Below are positions 41,361-50,887 of a stretch of DNA of 64,000 bases, piece after piece; position 1 is the stretch's first letter; each line of letters opens with the position of its first letter. The notes under the pieces were generated by a model. The model had not been told where the DNA came from. It saw only the letters and a program-made list of their open reading frames with translations, and did not search any database. The translations under genes were made by a program, and so were the position numbers. The stretch comes from Terriglobia bacterium (GTDB lineage: Bacteria; Acidobacteriota; Vicinamibacteria; Vicinamibacterales; CAVVIG01): contig JAIQFX010000003.1 in NCBI GenBank assembly GCA_020073005.1, positions 62,001-126,000 on the forward strand, given 5' to 3'.

Positions 41361-43919
41361 TTGCCAGACTCGACCGTCGGGCCGTATCACATCCTCGCCA
41401 GGCTCGGTGCCGGCGGCATGGGTGAGGTGCTGCTCGGACACGATCCGCGCCTGCAGCGTCAGGTCGCGTTGAAGTGCCTGACCGCGGTCGAAGCGCAGCC
41501 CGGCGACGTCCGCGCGCGCGTGCTGCGTGAAGCGCGCGCGGCGGCCCGCCTGAATCACCCGAACATCGCCGGCGTGTACGACGTGCTCGAGGAGCACGGC
41601 CGCACGTTCATCGTGATGGAGTACGTCGAGGGGGAAACCCTCTCGGCGCGGCTCGCGCGCGGGCGGATGCCGATGGACGACGTGCGGCGCGTGGGACGCC
41701 AGCTCGCGTCCGCGCTGGCGGCGGCGCACGCGCAGGGCGTCATCCATCGCGATCTCAAGCCGGCCAACATTCAAGTCGCCCGCGACGGATCGATCAAGGT
41801 CCTGGATTTCGGCGTGGCGAAGCTGTCGTCCACGCGCTCCACCGGTCCGGAAGCGCCGACCGAACACGCCAGCGCCGAGCCGACGCTCGCGGGCAATCCC
41901 GGCACGCTGATCTACATGTCGCCCGAGCAGTTGCAGAAGCAGGACGTCGACGGGCGATCCGACATCTACAGCGCCGGCGTGATCCTCTTCTTGATGGCGA
42001 CCGGGCAGCGCCCGTTCCAGACCGACGATCCGGTGGCCTACGCGGTCGCGGTCTCCACGACCGACGCGCCGGCCGCCGCGTCCGTGAATCCGGATGTGCC
42101 GGCCGATCTCAGCGCGACGATCGCCCGCGCGCTCGAGCGCGACCCGCGCAATCGCTTTCAGTCGGCGCGCGAGCTCGAGGACGCGCTCGCCGGCAGCACC
42201 GTCGACGTGTTCGGTGTGTCGGCGCGTCCGCGTCGCGCGTGGGCGCTGGCCGCCGCGGGCGTCGCCGCCGTTCTCCTGCTCGCGTGGGCCGGCGTCGCCA
42301 TCAGACAGCGGACGGCGCCCGCTCCCGCCGCGTCGGCGCCGGCGCGACGCGCGGTCGCGGTGCTGCCGCTCGAGAACCTCAGCGGCGATCCGTCGAAGGG
42401 CTATCTCGCCACCGGCGTGGCCGAGACGCTGACGATGGCGCTGTCGAAGATGCCGGGTCTCACGGTACTGTCGCACGGCGAAGTGCGCGAAGAGACCGGA
42501 CGCGAGCGGGACGTCCGGACGATCGCGCGCGATCTGGACGTCTCGTTCGTCGTCGACGGCAGCGTCCAGCAGGCGGGCGAGCGCCTCCGCGTCACGCTGC
42601 GCGTGATCCGGCCGGACGGCACGGTCGCGTGGAGCGACGCGTACGAGGACAACACGGCCGCGATTTTCGCGCTGCAGCGGACGATGGCCGAAGACCTCGT
42701 GCACCAGATCGAAGGCCGCGCGTCCGCCGCCGCGGATCTCACCGTTCCGACGACGGCGAACGTCGACGCCTTGACGGCGTACTGGCAGGGCCGGGCGTTG
42801 CTCGACAGCGCGGTGTCGGACGCCGACTTCCGCGCGGCGAGCGCGAGCTTCCGCCAGGCGATTGCGGGCGATCCGAATTTCGCGCTGGGGTATGCGGGGC
42901 TCGCCGACACGCTCTGGCAGCAGTATCAGGTGACGCACGATGGAGCGCTGCCGCGACAGGCGCTCGAGGCCGGCCTCACCGCGCTCAGGCTCGACGCGGG
43001 CCAGCCGGCGACGCGCGTGGCCGTCGCGACGGTGTACCAGGGACTCGGCCAGAACGACGCCGCCGCCGATCAACTCCGCCGCGCGCTCGAACTGCAGCCG
43101 TCGAACGACGATGCGCACCGTGTGCTCGCCCGCGTGCTGATGGCGCAGGGCAAGCCGGACGAAGCAATCGGCGAGCTGCAGCAGGCCCTCGCGTACCGGC
43201 CGCGCCGGTGGGTGAACTACAACGCGCTCGGAGGGCAGTACTTTCAGCTGCGTCGTCTGCGGGAAGCGGCGGCGACGTTCCAGCGCGCGCTCGAGATCGA
43301 TCCGAACGACGCGCGCACGTACGCGAGTCTCGGCGCGGTGTACGCGGAGATGGGCGAGTTCAATCGCGCCATCGACATGTCCGAACGGTCCGTCAAGATC
43401 ACCCCGACCGGGCTCGCGCTGACGAACATGGGCACGGCGTACTATCGTCTCGGCCGGTTCACCGACGCCGTCACGGCGTACGAGGGCGCGATGCGCCTGG
43501 ACGCGAAGTCGCCGCTCCTCCACGGCAACCTCGGCGACGCGTACCTTCGCGTGAACAGGAACGCAGACGCCGCCCGCGAGTTCGCGCTCGCGCGCGAGGG
43601 GGCGCTCGCCGCGCTGCGCGTGAACGACAAGGACACGAGGGCGATGTCGCGCGCGTCCGTCTTCGAAGCGAAGCTCGGCTTGAAGAAGGAAGCGACGGCC
43701 CATGCCGCGCTGGCCGTGGCGCTCGCCCCGCGCGATCTTGACGTGCAGTACAAACAGGCCGTGGTCGCCTCGCTGATCGGCGACCGTGCCACGGCGCTCC
43801 GCGCGCTGGGCGTTGCGCTGACGCTCGGGTTCAAGGCCGATGAAGCCAGGAACGACTACGATCTGTCCGCGATCAAGGATTCGCCGGAGTTCACCGCGTT
43901 ACTCAACAGTCACCGCTGA
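41361..43919 (+). CDS. Serine/threonine protein kinase with TolB-like and TPR modules, first
   Basis: An 852-residue Hanks-type kinase. LGAGGMGEV, QVALKCL, HRDLKPANIQ and DFGVAKLSS (about residues 12-150) are the ATP and catalytic motifs. A TM (AAAGVAAVLLLAWAGVAI, about 295-312) separates it from a FlgO/TolB N-like domain (AVLPLENLSGDPSKGYLATG) and a run of TPR repeats to the C-terminus. A kinase in the cytosol with a periplasmic TPR sensor is likely. I start at TTG 41361, with GGAAGGCGG upstream; the usual N-terminus is MPDSTVGPYHILARLGAGG. Confidence 0.9.
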   Translation: MPDSTVGPYHILARLGAGGMGEVLLGHDPRLQRQVALKCLTAVEAQPGDVRARVLREARAAARLNHPNIAGVYDVLEEHGRTFIVMEYVEGETLSARLARGRMPMDDVRRVGRQLASALAAAHAQGVIHRDLKPANIQVARDGSIKVLDFGVAKLSSTRSTGPEAPTEHASAEPTLAGNPGTLIYMSPEQLQKQDVDGRSDIYSAGVILFLMATGQRPFQTDDPVAYAVAVSTTDAPAAASVNPDVPADLSATIARALERDPRNRFQSARELEDALAGSTVDVFGVSARPRRAWALAAAGVAAVLLLAWAGVAIRQRTAPAPAASAPARRAVAVLPLENLSGDPSKGYLATGVAETLTMALSKMPGLTVLSHGEVREETGRERDVRTIARDLDVSFVVDGSVQQAGERLRVTLRVIRPDGTVAWSDAYEDNTAAIFALQRTMAEDLVHQIEGRASAAADLTVPTTANVDALTAYWQGRALLDSAVSDADFRAASASFRQAIAGDPNFALGYAGLADTLWQQYQVTHDGALPRQALEAGLTALRLDAGQPATRVAVATVYQGLGQNDAAADQLRRALELQPSNDDAHRVLARVLMAQGKPDEAIGELQQALAYRPRRWVNYNALGGQYFQLRRLREAAATFQRALEIDPNDARTYASLGAVYAEMGEFNRAIDMSERSVKITPTGLALTNMGTAYYRLGRFTDAVTAYEGAMRLDAKSPLLHGNLGDAYLRVNRNADAAREFALAREGALAALRVNDKDTRAMSRASVFEAKLGLKKEATAHAALAVALAPRDLDVQYKQAVVASLIGDRATALRALGVALTLGFKADEARNDYDLSAIKDSPEFTALLNSHR

Positions 43920-43928
43920 GGAGGTTCG

Positions 43929-44411
43929 ATGAATCGCACCACCGTCGTCGTCGGGGTTGTGGCCATCGTCGTGCTGGGTACGTTCGCCACGCGGAGAACG
44001 ACCCGTATCCTGGCGGGCGGCGGAAAGGCGGACATCGACGTGTTGTTGTCGATGCAGAACGGTGTCTGCGCGGCGCAAAATCCGGAGGCGCTCGGCGGGG
44101 CGTGGTTTCACAAGGTCAAATGGCACGTCACCAACCGCGACTGCGACGCGCCGCAGTACGTCGCGTTCCAGGTCTACCGCCCGCATCTCGAGGGGGGCGG
44201 CCTGGGATCGCCCGCGCAGGTCATCGATCCCGATCCCGCCTACTCCGGTTCGGTCGCGCGGGGCGCCCCCGCTGTCACCGTCGACGGGAGAGTCGCCAAG
44301 TTCCATGTCGGCGTGAACGACGTGGCGTACAAGTACCAGATCTGTGTGGGCCCCACCCCGAACCCGACGACGAATTGCCTCGACCCGGACGTCGACGTCT
44401 GGCCCTTCTGA
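43929..44411 (+). CDS. Exported or membrane-anchored small protein of unknown function
   Basis: A 160-residue protein. A hydrophobic N-terminus (VVVGVVAIVVLGTFA, residues 6-20) may anchor it. The body has four Cys (MQNGVCAAQ, RDCDAP, QICVGP, NCLDPD). It has a good SD (GAGGAGG) 4 bases before the ATG, and starts 9 bases after the kinase gene, so it is probably its operon partner and perhaps a target or sensor. No homology is recognised. Confidence 0.7.
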   Translation: MNRTTVVVGVVAIVVLGTFATRRTTRILAGGGKADIDVLLSMQNGVCAAQNPEALGGAWFHKVKWHVTNRDCDAPQYVAFQVYRPHLEGGGLGSPAQVIDPDPAYSGSVARGAPAVTVDGRVAKFHVGVNDVAYKYQICVGPTPNPTTNCLDPDVDVWPF

Positions 44412-44439
44412 AGAGTCAGCTTCGAAACCGGCCGGTCGA

Positions 44440-46179
44440 TCACTCCTCGTTGAAGGAAAGCGCGACGCGTCCGAGAACCTCGGCCACCGGCGCCGGGCGG
44501 CTTCCCACGCTCCGGACCCTCGCGACGGCGTTCCTGTAGACGACCAGCGCCACAGTCTTGTCCGAACTTTGGAACGCCGCGTCGCCAAGCCGGCCGCCGG
44601 ATGTCGCGAGCGTTGTCGGCCGCGTCTCGGACTGCACCAGGAGCCACGCCAGCGCCTCACGCGCGCGAGAAGACGAATCCGCGTAGCCGACGGAGACCTG
44701 AATCCGCTGGTCGCGACCTGGTTGTCGCCGAGCTTCGGACGACGGGGTGGCGACGTACCAGAACTCCGCTGACGCGGTCACAAGGCCCTCGGGGACGAGC
44801 AGACGTCGCGGATTTGGAATCTGTTCGTACGCGGAGTAACCGGGAATCGCGATCGGAGCAAGACGCGCCGCGAATGGGTGAATGTCGGTAATGGGTGGCG
44901 CCACCGAATCGATGATGATCCGGAACTTGTCCTTGGCCGCGACCACTGCCGGCGCTGGAGGCGGAGGCGGCGGCCCAATCCCATCGAGGGACATGATGGG
45001 CTGGTCGTCGATCATGGAGCTGCTCACGTCGGCCGGTGTGATCAGGCGGTGGACGTACTTGTACTTTTTCTTCGGGACTCTCGTGAACGCGCCGCACGCA
45101 AGCCCGTTGGCCAACTTGAACTTCCGGTGCCTCCCGCTCGCCGGATCGGCCTCCAGATCGATCTTCAGGCACGCGTCGTACACATGACCTTTCGCCGTCG
45201 TGGCCCCGGGCCTGACAGCGATGTCGTGAAAGCCGAACGTGCGCACTTCCGGACTTGCAGCATTGCCGCCGATCGGGACCACGGCGTTCGTGTCGAAGTC
45301 CTGGCTGCCGTTGTGCACCTTCTTCAACGTCAAGCCGCAGCCAACGGCATTGGCGAACGTGACGACAGCGGCCGCGCAGTCGATGCAGCTCATGACCGGG
45401 ATCGAGCCGGCGGGGAGGGTCCCGTCCACCAGCTGCAGAAAGTCGCTGCAATAAAATATGTTCAGGACCTGGTTGGCGAACTCCCCGCCGTTCGGGTCGT
45501 ACGTCGGCGCGAGGCCGGGCCGCGTGCCAAGGTCGTAGATCCCCTTCTCAATCGCCCGGGCGACTTTTGCCGCGACCGTCGCGGCGCTCGTTCCAGTGAC
45601 GCCCTGCGCCCACGTGCACGCCCAGTCGAGAACCCGCGTCCACGGCCAGAGCGGCTGATGTGCCGCGTCGGTCGCCTGCGACCAGGGCGCGCCGGGCAGA
45701 TCGAGCGTGACGTAAATCGTGTGATCGCTCCGGTCGAAATCCTGCCACGGTCCGCCCGGCGTCAGCTGAACCTGCCATTGCCAGGAGACGACGTACTTGC
45801 CGACGCCGGCACTCTTGATCTGCACGGATTGCAGCGGGAACAGCGTCGGGAGCGTGTTCGCGCCGGCCACAAGAGGAATCGTGACGCTCGTGGGCGCGAC
45901 CGAGCCCAGGACCGACGACGTGCCGGAGACCGGTTGCGCCCGCACGAGCAGCGTTGGAGCGGGCGGCGGAATCAGCGCGCCGGGAAAAGAGAACGTCGAC
46001 GCGATAGTGAGCTGCTGGTTGCGTGTCGGCTTGAGCGCGTACACAGCGGGACTGGGCGCCGCCGCGCCGCGGATCCAGTCGGGTGCGGGTTGGCTGCCAT
46101 CGACGCGGCAGTTCAGCGCATCGCTGGCCGCGGACGCCGGCTGATGATTGAAGCGGATTGACTGGAGCTGGATGGCCAT
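44440..46179 (-). CDS. Transglutaminase-like protein of the SagB operon
   Basis: A 579-residue protein without an obvious signal peptide. A CxDxA motif (SCIDCAAAVVTFANAVG, C265, D267, A269) followed by GHVYDACLKIDLEADP (H332, D341) is the spacing of transglutaminase-like cysteine enzymes. The Cys-His-Asp triad is therefore likely, though the fold match rests on these motifs only. The N-terminal 180 residues look like beta-strand domains, and the C-terminal 150 contain a poly-Pro stretch (GPPPPPPAPAVV). It starts 11 bases after the SagB gene. A peptidase, cross-linking or acyl-transfer role on the small peptide is one hypothesis. Confidence 0.55.
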   Translation of the reverse strand: MAIQLQSIRFNHQPASAASDALNCRVDGSQPAPDWIRGAAAPSPAVYALKPTRNQQLTIASTFSFPGALIPPPAPTLLVRAQPVSGTSSVLGSVAPTSVTIPLVAGANTLPTLFPLQSVQIKSAGVGKYVVSWQWQVQLTPGGPWQDFDRSDHTIYVTLDLPGAPWSQATDAAHQPLWPWTRVLDWACTWAQGVTGTSAATVAAKVARAIEKGIYDLGTRPGLAPTYDPNGGEFANQVLNIFYCSDFLQLVDGTLPAGSIPVMSCIDCAAAVVTFANAVGCGLTLKKVHNGSQDFDTNAVVPIGGNAASPEVRTFGFHDIAVRPGATTAKGHVYDACLKIDLEADPASGRHRKFKLANGLACGAFTRVPKKKYKYVHRLITPADVSSSMIDDQPIMSLDGIGPPPPPPAPAVVAAKDKFRIIIDSVAPPITDIHPFAARLAPIAIPGYSAYEQIPNPRRLLVPEGLVTASAEFWYVATPSSEARRQPGRDQRIQVSVGYADSSSRAREALAWLLVQSETRPTTLATSGGRLGDAAFQSSDKTVALVVYRNAVARVRSVGSRPAPVAEVLGRVALSFNEE

Positions 46180-46190
46180 GCCGTTGCGCC

Positions 46191-47351
46191 TCAGGATGAG
46201 CGGCTGTTGGGCGACGGGTCGACGACGCGCCGATTCGGTCTCATCCGTAGCGGCGGCGATCCCGCCGGCTTCGATCGCACGGCGTCACCGCGTGGTCGCA
46301 CGCCGACGCCAGCGGCGTAGAGGACGGACTCCGAGACGCCATCGAGTCCCAGGTCGCGCTCGATCTGCGAATCCGCGAGCGCCATCGTGCAGAACGGAGC
46401 CAGGCCGAGCCATGTCGCGACCAGGCAGAACGTCTGGCACTGGTGGCCGGCTTCGATGAGCGTGGCCCGGTAGGCGCGCGCGTACGTGTACTTCCACTGG
46501 TACCGCGCGTACACCGACGAGAAGAACACGATCGCGGCGGCGCCTTCGTACCACGACTGCGTCGGCATGTATCGCTTGACGCTGACGGGCCGGCGGTGCG
46601 CTCTCAGACGCTCGAGCGAGTGACGATCGGCGCGGTAATGGTAGAGCCCCGGGGCGAGCCCGTCGACGCGACGGGCCCAGACGTAGATCTCGATCGGATG
46701 ACGCGCGCCGCCGGACGGCGACGTCTTGAACGGAAAGTCGCCCTGTCCCCGGACGGCCGCCCACTGGTGAATGCCGCCGGTCAATCCAAGGAGCGTCGCC
46801 AGCGCGTCCAGCGTGATCGGACTCCTGGCGAACTGCCTCCACGTGCGGCGGGACAGCAGCACGCGCGGAAACTCGCCGACCGCGCGCACACGTGGCAAGT
46901 CCCTGGACCACGCATCGCGATACCGCTTCACGCGTGCCGGCAACGCCACGGTCTGCGCCTTGCGCCGCAGCGCCCGCTGGCCCTCGACCGGATCGATAAA
47001 ACGCACGTCGCGTGTCGCGGTGTGAAAGAAGCCCGCGGCCGGATTCCATGCCTCCCAGCGGGCCATCGCCTTCTCGCGCACCGAGCGCGGTGCGTCCGAC
47101 GACTGCAGCAGCGAGGCGTTCGCCATCGTCTTCAGCAGTCGGCGGACAGCCGGCAACGGCACGGCGGTCCGATCGGCGAACTCCGACGCCGTGTGCCAGT
47201 CAGCGAAGAAATCGAGCAGCTCCGCCGTTCGCGGCGGTACGGTCGCGACGCCGCCGGTCGCGTAGTTATGGACGAGCAACGCCCCGGCCCGCCAGTAGAT
47301 GACGAGGAACGGCGAGCGACGATATCGAGGGAGCGACCGGGCGCGCGCCAC
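46191..47351 (-). CDS. SagB/ThcOx-type FMN dehydrogenase with N-terminal winged helix
   Basis: A 386-residue nitroreductase-superfamily protein. Residues 1-90 form a winged-helix-like domain. Residues about 165-365 match SagB-type dehydrogenases: SRRTWRQFARSPITLDALATL, the FMN-binding SPSGGARHPIEIYVWA, and AGHQCQTFCLVATWLGLAPF. SagB enzymes oxidise azolines to azoles in RiPP maturation, usually with a YcaO cyclase; no YcaO gene is visible here. It follows a 74-residue peptide gene after 13 bases, so the peptide may be its substrate. Confidence 0.8.
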   Translation of the reverse strand: MARARSLPRYRRSPFLVIYWRAGALLVHNYATGGVATVPPRTAELLDFFADWHTASEFADRTAVPLPAVRRLLKTMANASLLQSSDAPRSVREKAMARWEAWNPAAGFFHTATRDVRFIDPVEGQRALRRKAQTVALPARVKRYRDAWSRDLPRVRAVGEFPRVLLSRRTWRQFARSPITLDALATLLGLTGGIHQWAAVRGQGDFPFKTSPSGGARHPIEIYVWARRVDGLAPGLYHYRADRHSLERLRAHRRPVSVKRYMPTQSWYEGAAAIVFFSSVYARYQWKYTYARAYRATLIEAGHQCQTFCLVATWLGLAPFCTMALADSQIERDLGLDGVSESVLYAAGVGVRPRGDAVRSKPAGSPPLRMRPNRRVVDPSPNSRSS

Positions 47352-47364
47352 TGGACGCGCCGCC

Positions 47365-47589
47365 CTAGATGTCGATTTCCATCGATTGACCGCAGTCGGC
47401 GATCAACTGCATCGCCTGAAGCCCGCGCTTCATCGCTGCCGATGCCGGAGTTGTCGGCAGGTGGTTGAGCGTCGTCATGATGGACGCGAGTTCCGCGTGC
47501 AGGGCCTTGAGTGAGATCGTGATCCCGGCCGCGGCGGCCCCTTTCTTCGCCGATGTCTTCTTCTTTTTCGACCCGCGTTTCTTGGCCAT
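47365..47589 (-). CDS. Small Lys-rich peptide, possible RiPP precursor
   Basis: A 74-residue protein with a strong SD (GAGGAGG, 5 bases before ATG). The N-terminus is very basic (MAKKRGSKKKKTSAKKG), then AAAAGITISLKALHAELASI and a Thr/Pro-containing middle, ending in LIADCGQSMEIDI with one Cys. It is the first gene of a three-gene operon with a SagB-type dehydrogenase and a transglutaminase-like protein. A leader/core layout is suggested by this context and size only. A histone-like or nucleic-acid-binding protein is the main alternative because of the Lys-rich tail. Confidence 0.7.
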   Translation of the reverse strand: MAKKRGSKKKKTSAKKGAAAAGITISLKALHAELASIMTTLNHLPTTPASAAMKRGLQAMQLIADCGQSMEIDI

Positions 47590-47631
47590 GGCGCCTCCTC
47601 AAAAAAAAGGTGAATTGGCTGAAGCCGCGCA

Positions 47632-47660
47632 AGCTTAGTGGCATGGTTCCGGTCGGTCAA
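47632..47660 (-). promoter_or_regulatory. Promoter of the SagB operon
   Basis: On the minus strand TTGACC (47655-47660) and TAAGCT (47632-47637) are 17 bases apart, 43 bases before the peptide ATG. It gives the three-gene operon its own promoter distinct from the upstream kinase gene. Confidence 0.5.
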
Positions 47661-47681
47661 GATGATTTCCCGGGCCCCCTT

Positions 47682-50324
47682 TCATCGCGTTGCGGGGAGA
47701 CCGCCAATCCGCAGGATGAGCCGCTGAAACCGCGGCTCGTTGCGCAGGTCGTCGACCTTGGGATCGACTCTCAGCCACAAGACGCGCTCCGACCGCTGAT
47801 CGACAGCCTGCTCCAACCCCGCCAACGCCTCGTCGCGGCGTCCAAGCGCGAGCAGGACGTAGGCGGCATCTTGTCCTGTGAGGAATTCACCCTGCGAACC
47901 CTGGGCGCGCGACAAGCGCGCGAGAATCGCTTCCGCGTCCGCACGCCGTCCCGTCAGCGCAAAGATCCGCCCCAGATCGGCGAGCTGTCCCGGTTGTCCG
48001 GTCGAGAGCCGAATCGCTTCCTGCAGTTCCCGCGCTGCTTCATCGAACCGTCCAAGGCCGGCCAGCGCGCGCGCGCGGACGACGTGCGGGCCCTGCTGGG
48101 TCGCATCCAGCGTCAGAGTCTCGTCCGCCTTCGCGATGGCGTCGGCGTATCGCCTTTGGTAGAAGAGCATCATCGCGACCGTGCCCTTCACGTCCGTCGA
48201 CAACGGATCCGATTCTTCCGCGCGCTTCGCTTCGGCGACCGCGTCGTCGACGCGTCCGGCGGCGGACAGAAATCGCGCGTATTGCCACCGGCCCAGGCTG
48301 AAGCCGGGATTCGTGTCGAGCGCCTGACGGTAGTGCGCATCCGCGTCCACCCAGTTCCAATCGAACTTGAACAACGCCTCGGCCATCGACGCATGCGCTT
48401 CGAACATCGACGGGTCGCGCTGGAGCGCGGCCGTCGCGGCCGCCAGACCCAGCCGTCTCGACTCGGCCGGCGACAGTTCCCCCCACTCCTGAAGCAACGT
48501 GTAGCAGCGCGACAGGCTGGACCACGCCAGCGCGTAGTTCGGATCGATCTGAACGGCGCGCTCGAGCAACGCCCGCGCTTCCCGCATCCGCTCCCGGTTG
48601 TAGGTGTGCAGCAAATACCGCGCGCGCAGGTAGAGGTCCTGGACCTCGGCGCTTGCCGCGTAGGTCTGGGTGAGCCGCAGACGCTCGCCGGTGGTCAGCG
48701 CCGCCTTCAATTGCTGCACCAGCATCTGGGTAATGTCGGCTTGCAGCCGGAAGGCGTCTCCGGCCTGACGCTCGAACGAGGCGCCCCACACGCTCAGGTT
48801 CGTGTCGGCGCGCACCACCTGTAGCGTCACGCGCACGCGGTCTCCAGACCGCGCGACGGACCCTTCCACCGCGCCGTCGACTCGCAGCTCGCGCGCAATC
48901 TCCGACGCGGACTTCCTGGTGCCGTGATAGGCGGTCGCCGAACTGTTCGCGATCACCTTCAAGGCGGAGACTCCGGAGAGGTCCGCCGTCAACAACTCCG
49001 TCATGCCGTCGACGAAGTAATCCTGCGCTTGATCGCCAGAAGCATTCCGCAGCGGAAGCACCACGAGCGAATGCACGACCGGCGCCGGCGGCGCGGGAGA
49101 AGGCTGGCGCCAGAGCCGCCACACGGCGCCCGTGACCACCGCGGCCAGCGCGACGGCGACGGTCGCCGTCAGAAACGCCGCGCGGCGCGGGCGGCGGGGC
49201 GGCGCGGCCTCGTCCGCTCGAGGCGCCGCGAGCGCGCGCTCGTCCTGCACGACGAACTGCGCGAGGTCGGCTTCCATTTCTCCCGCCGACGCGTACCGCC
49301 GCGCCGGCTCGGGATCGATCGCGCGCTCGACGATGCGCACGAACTCGGTCGGCAGGTCGGGCCGGACGTCCCTGAGCCGGCGGCGTTCGCTGCGCGCGAG
49401 CTGCGCTTCGACGTCGGCGGGGCTCACCGCGTCCAGCGGATACGCGCGGGAGACGAGGTGGTAGAGCAGAATGCCGAGCGAATACAGATCGGTCTGCGGC
49501 GACGGCCGGTGATCGTGGAACAGCTCCGGCGCCATGTAGAGCGGCGTACCGACGTACTTCCGCTGCGGCCCGGCGCTCAGCGCGTCGACCTCGATCCCGG
49601 CGCCGAAGTCCATGAGGATGATGCGCCCGCCCTCGTCGCGCATCACGTTGTGCGGTTTCACGTCGCGGTGGACGAGACCCGCGCCGTGCACGGCCGCCAG
49701 CGCGCGCGTCAGATCCAGGCCGACGAGCGCCGCTTCCCGCGCGCCGAAGGCGCCGCGCTGCTCGACGATCTGCTTCAGCGTCCGGCCGCGCACGAACTCC
49801 ATCCACAACCCGACCTGGCCGTTCCACCGATCGGCGCCGTAGATCGACACGATGTTGGGATGACGCACGCGGGCGAGCAGCCGCGCTTCCTGAATCACGG
49901 TCGCGCCCGCGCCCGTATCGCGCGTCAGCACTTTCAGCGCGACCTCGGTCGCGAGCTGCGGATCCCACGCGCGATAGACGACGCCGAAGCCGCCGGCGCC
50001 GAGCACCTCTCGAATGTCGAGATGACTCCACAGCCGTGGCCCGGCGATCGTCGCCGTCGACTCGCCTGTGTCGCCCACGCCTTCCGCGTGCGTGCCGGCC
50101 TCCGGATCGGAGACGGGCGACGCGGGCGACTGCCCGGGCGAGCGCGGCGTCGGGGACGCGCCGGCCGCGCGATGGACGCGATGCAGCCGCTCGAGCAGCT
50201 TCAGCTCGGCGATCAGCGATCGATCGTCGGCGCTCATCGGCGTGGATTCGATGGCCGCCCAGTCCACGGCGTGACCGTCCGCGACGGCTTCCGCGACGTT
50301 TCGGAGGACGTCCCTAGCGGCCAT
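47682..50324 (-). CDS. Serine/threonine protein kinase with TolB-like and TPR modules, second
   Basis: An 880-residue kinase. After an approximately 100-residue N-terminal extension, LGAGGFGVVY, EVALKVLTRD, HRDVKPHNVMRDEGG and LMDFGAGI define the kinase domain. A TM (LTATVAVALAAVVTGAVW, about 392-409), a TolB N-like domain (SLVVLPLRNASGDQAQDYFVDG) and TPR repeats follow. The start overlaps the sigma-factor gene by 11 bases. The TPR C-terminus is full of Arg/Glu-rich helices. Together with the ECF sigma factor it looks like an ECF43-like regulatory pair, where phosphorylation could control the sigma factor (inference). Confidence 0.9.
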   Translation of the reverse strand: MAARDVLRNVAEAVADGHAVDWAAIESTPMSADDRSLIAELKLLERLHRVHRAAGASPTPRSPGQSPASPVSDPEAGTHAEGVGDTGESTATIAGPRLWSHLDIREVLGAGGFGVVYRAWDPQLATEVALKVLTRDTGAGATVIQEARLLARVRHPNIVSIYGADRWNGQVGLWMEFVRGRTLKQIVEQRGAFGAREAALVGLDLTRALAAVHGAGLVHRDVKPHNVMRDEGGRIILMDFGAGIEVDALSAGPQRKYVGTPLYMAPELFHDHRPSPQTDLYSLGILLYHLVSRAYPLDAVSPADVEAQLARSERRRLRDVRPDLPTEFVRIVERAIDPEPARRYASAGEMEADLAQFVVQDERALAAPRADEAAPPRRPRRAAFLTATVAVALAAVVTGAVWRLWRQPSPAPPAPVVHSLVVLPLRNASGDQAQDYFVDGMTELLTADLSGVSALKVIANSSATAYHGTRKSASEIARELRVDGAVEGSVARSGDRVRVTLQVVRADTNLSVWGASFERQAGDAFRLQADITQMLVQQLKAALTTGERLRLTQTYAASAEVQDLYLRARYLLHTYNRERMREARALLERAVQIDPNYALAWSSLSRCYTLLQEWGELSPAESRRLGLAAATAALQRDPSMFEAHASMAEALFKFDWNWVDADAHYRQALDTNPGFSLGRWQYARFLSAAGRVDDAVAEAKRAEESDPLSTDVKGTVAMMLFYQRRYADAIAKADETLTLDATQQGPHVVRARALAGLGRFDEAARELQEAIRLSTGQPGQLADLGRIFALTGRRADAEAILARLSRAQGSQGEFLTGQDAAYVLLALGRRDEALAGLEQAVDQRSERVLWLRVDPKVDDLRNEPRFQRLILRIGGLPATR

Positions 50325-50877
50325 CGCGCATCACCTCGGCGAGACGCAGCAGCGCGCGGCGCACGGCGACACGCGCGGCCTCGCCGCTGGGCTTGCCCAG
50401 CGTCACGGCCATCTCCTCGTACGTGAGGCCGAGCTCGATCCGGGCCACGATCGCCTCGCGGTCTTCGTCGCGCAGCGACGCGAGCGCCGCGTCGTAGCGA
50501 TCGAGCGATTCGCGGCCGATGGCCTGTTCGAGGGGGCTCGTCTCGTCTCCTTCCATGTTGGTGTCAATCGGCACCGCGGACGGCCGGCGCTGCGCCCGCC
50601 GGACCGCATCGCGAATACGGTTGACGAGCGCCTGCCGCAAGTACGCCTGCAACGCGCCTTCATGACGGGGCTCGAAGGTCTCCACCTTCCTTAACGTCTG
50701 GATCACGGTTTCCTGTACAAGGTCGTCGGTATCCTCGCGGTCGCGGGCCCATTTCGGCAGGCGGCCGGACGCCCACCGGCGCAGGCGGGGCAGGTGCCGC
50801 GCAAGGAGCTGCTCCAGGGCGACGCTGTCGCCCGCGCGGACCCTGGTCAGCAGTTCGTGCGACGACTCGGCGTCCAC
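50314..50877 (-). CDS. ECF-type sigma factor next to a Ser/Thr kinase
   Basis: A 187-residue sigma-70-like factor. Region 2 (RHLPRLRRWASGRLP, then DREDTDDLVQETVIQTLR, with LVNRIRDAVRR following) and region 4 (RDEDREAIVARIELGLTYEE, then MAVTLGKPSGEAARVAVRRAL) are present; there is no anti-sigma gene nearby. The kinase gene overlaps it by 11 bases. It follows the S9 peptidase gene by 10 bases, which may belong to the same transcript. Confidence 0.92.
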   Translation of the reverse strand: MDAESSHELLTRVRAGDSVALEQLLARHLPRLRRWASGRLPKWARDREDTDDLVQETVIQTLRKVETFEPRHEGALQAYLRQALVNRIRDAVRRAQRRPSAVPIDTNMEGDETSPLEQAIGRESLDRYDAALASLRDEDREAIVARIELGLTYEEMAVTLGKPSGEAARVAVRRALLRLAEVMRDGR

Positions 50878-50887
50878 GGCGTGGCGG

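Noticed and set aside
44440-47660. Complete thiazole/oxazole RiPP cluster
   Set aside because: No YcaO cyclodehydratase, no E1-like partner and no transporter are visible; only the SagB-type enzyme is recognisable, so I call it a candidate and not an assigned class.
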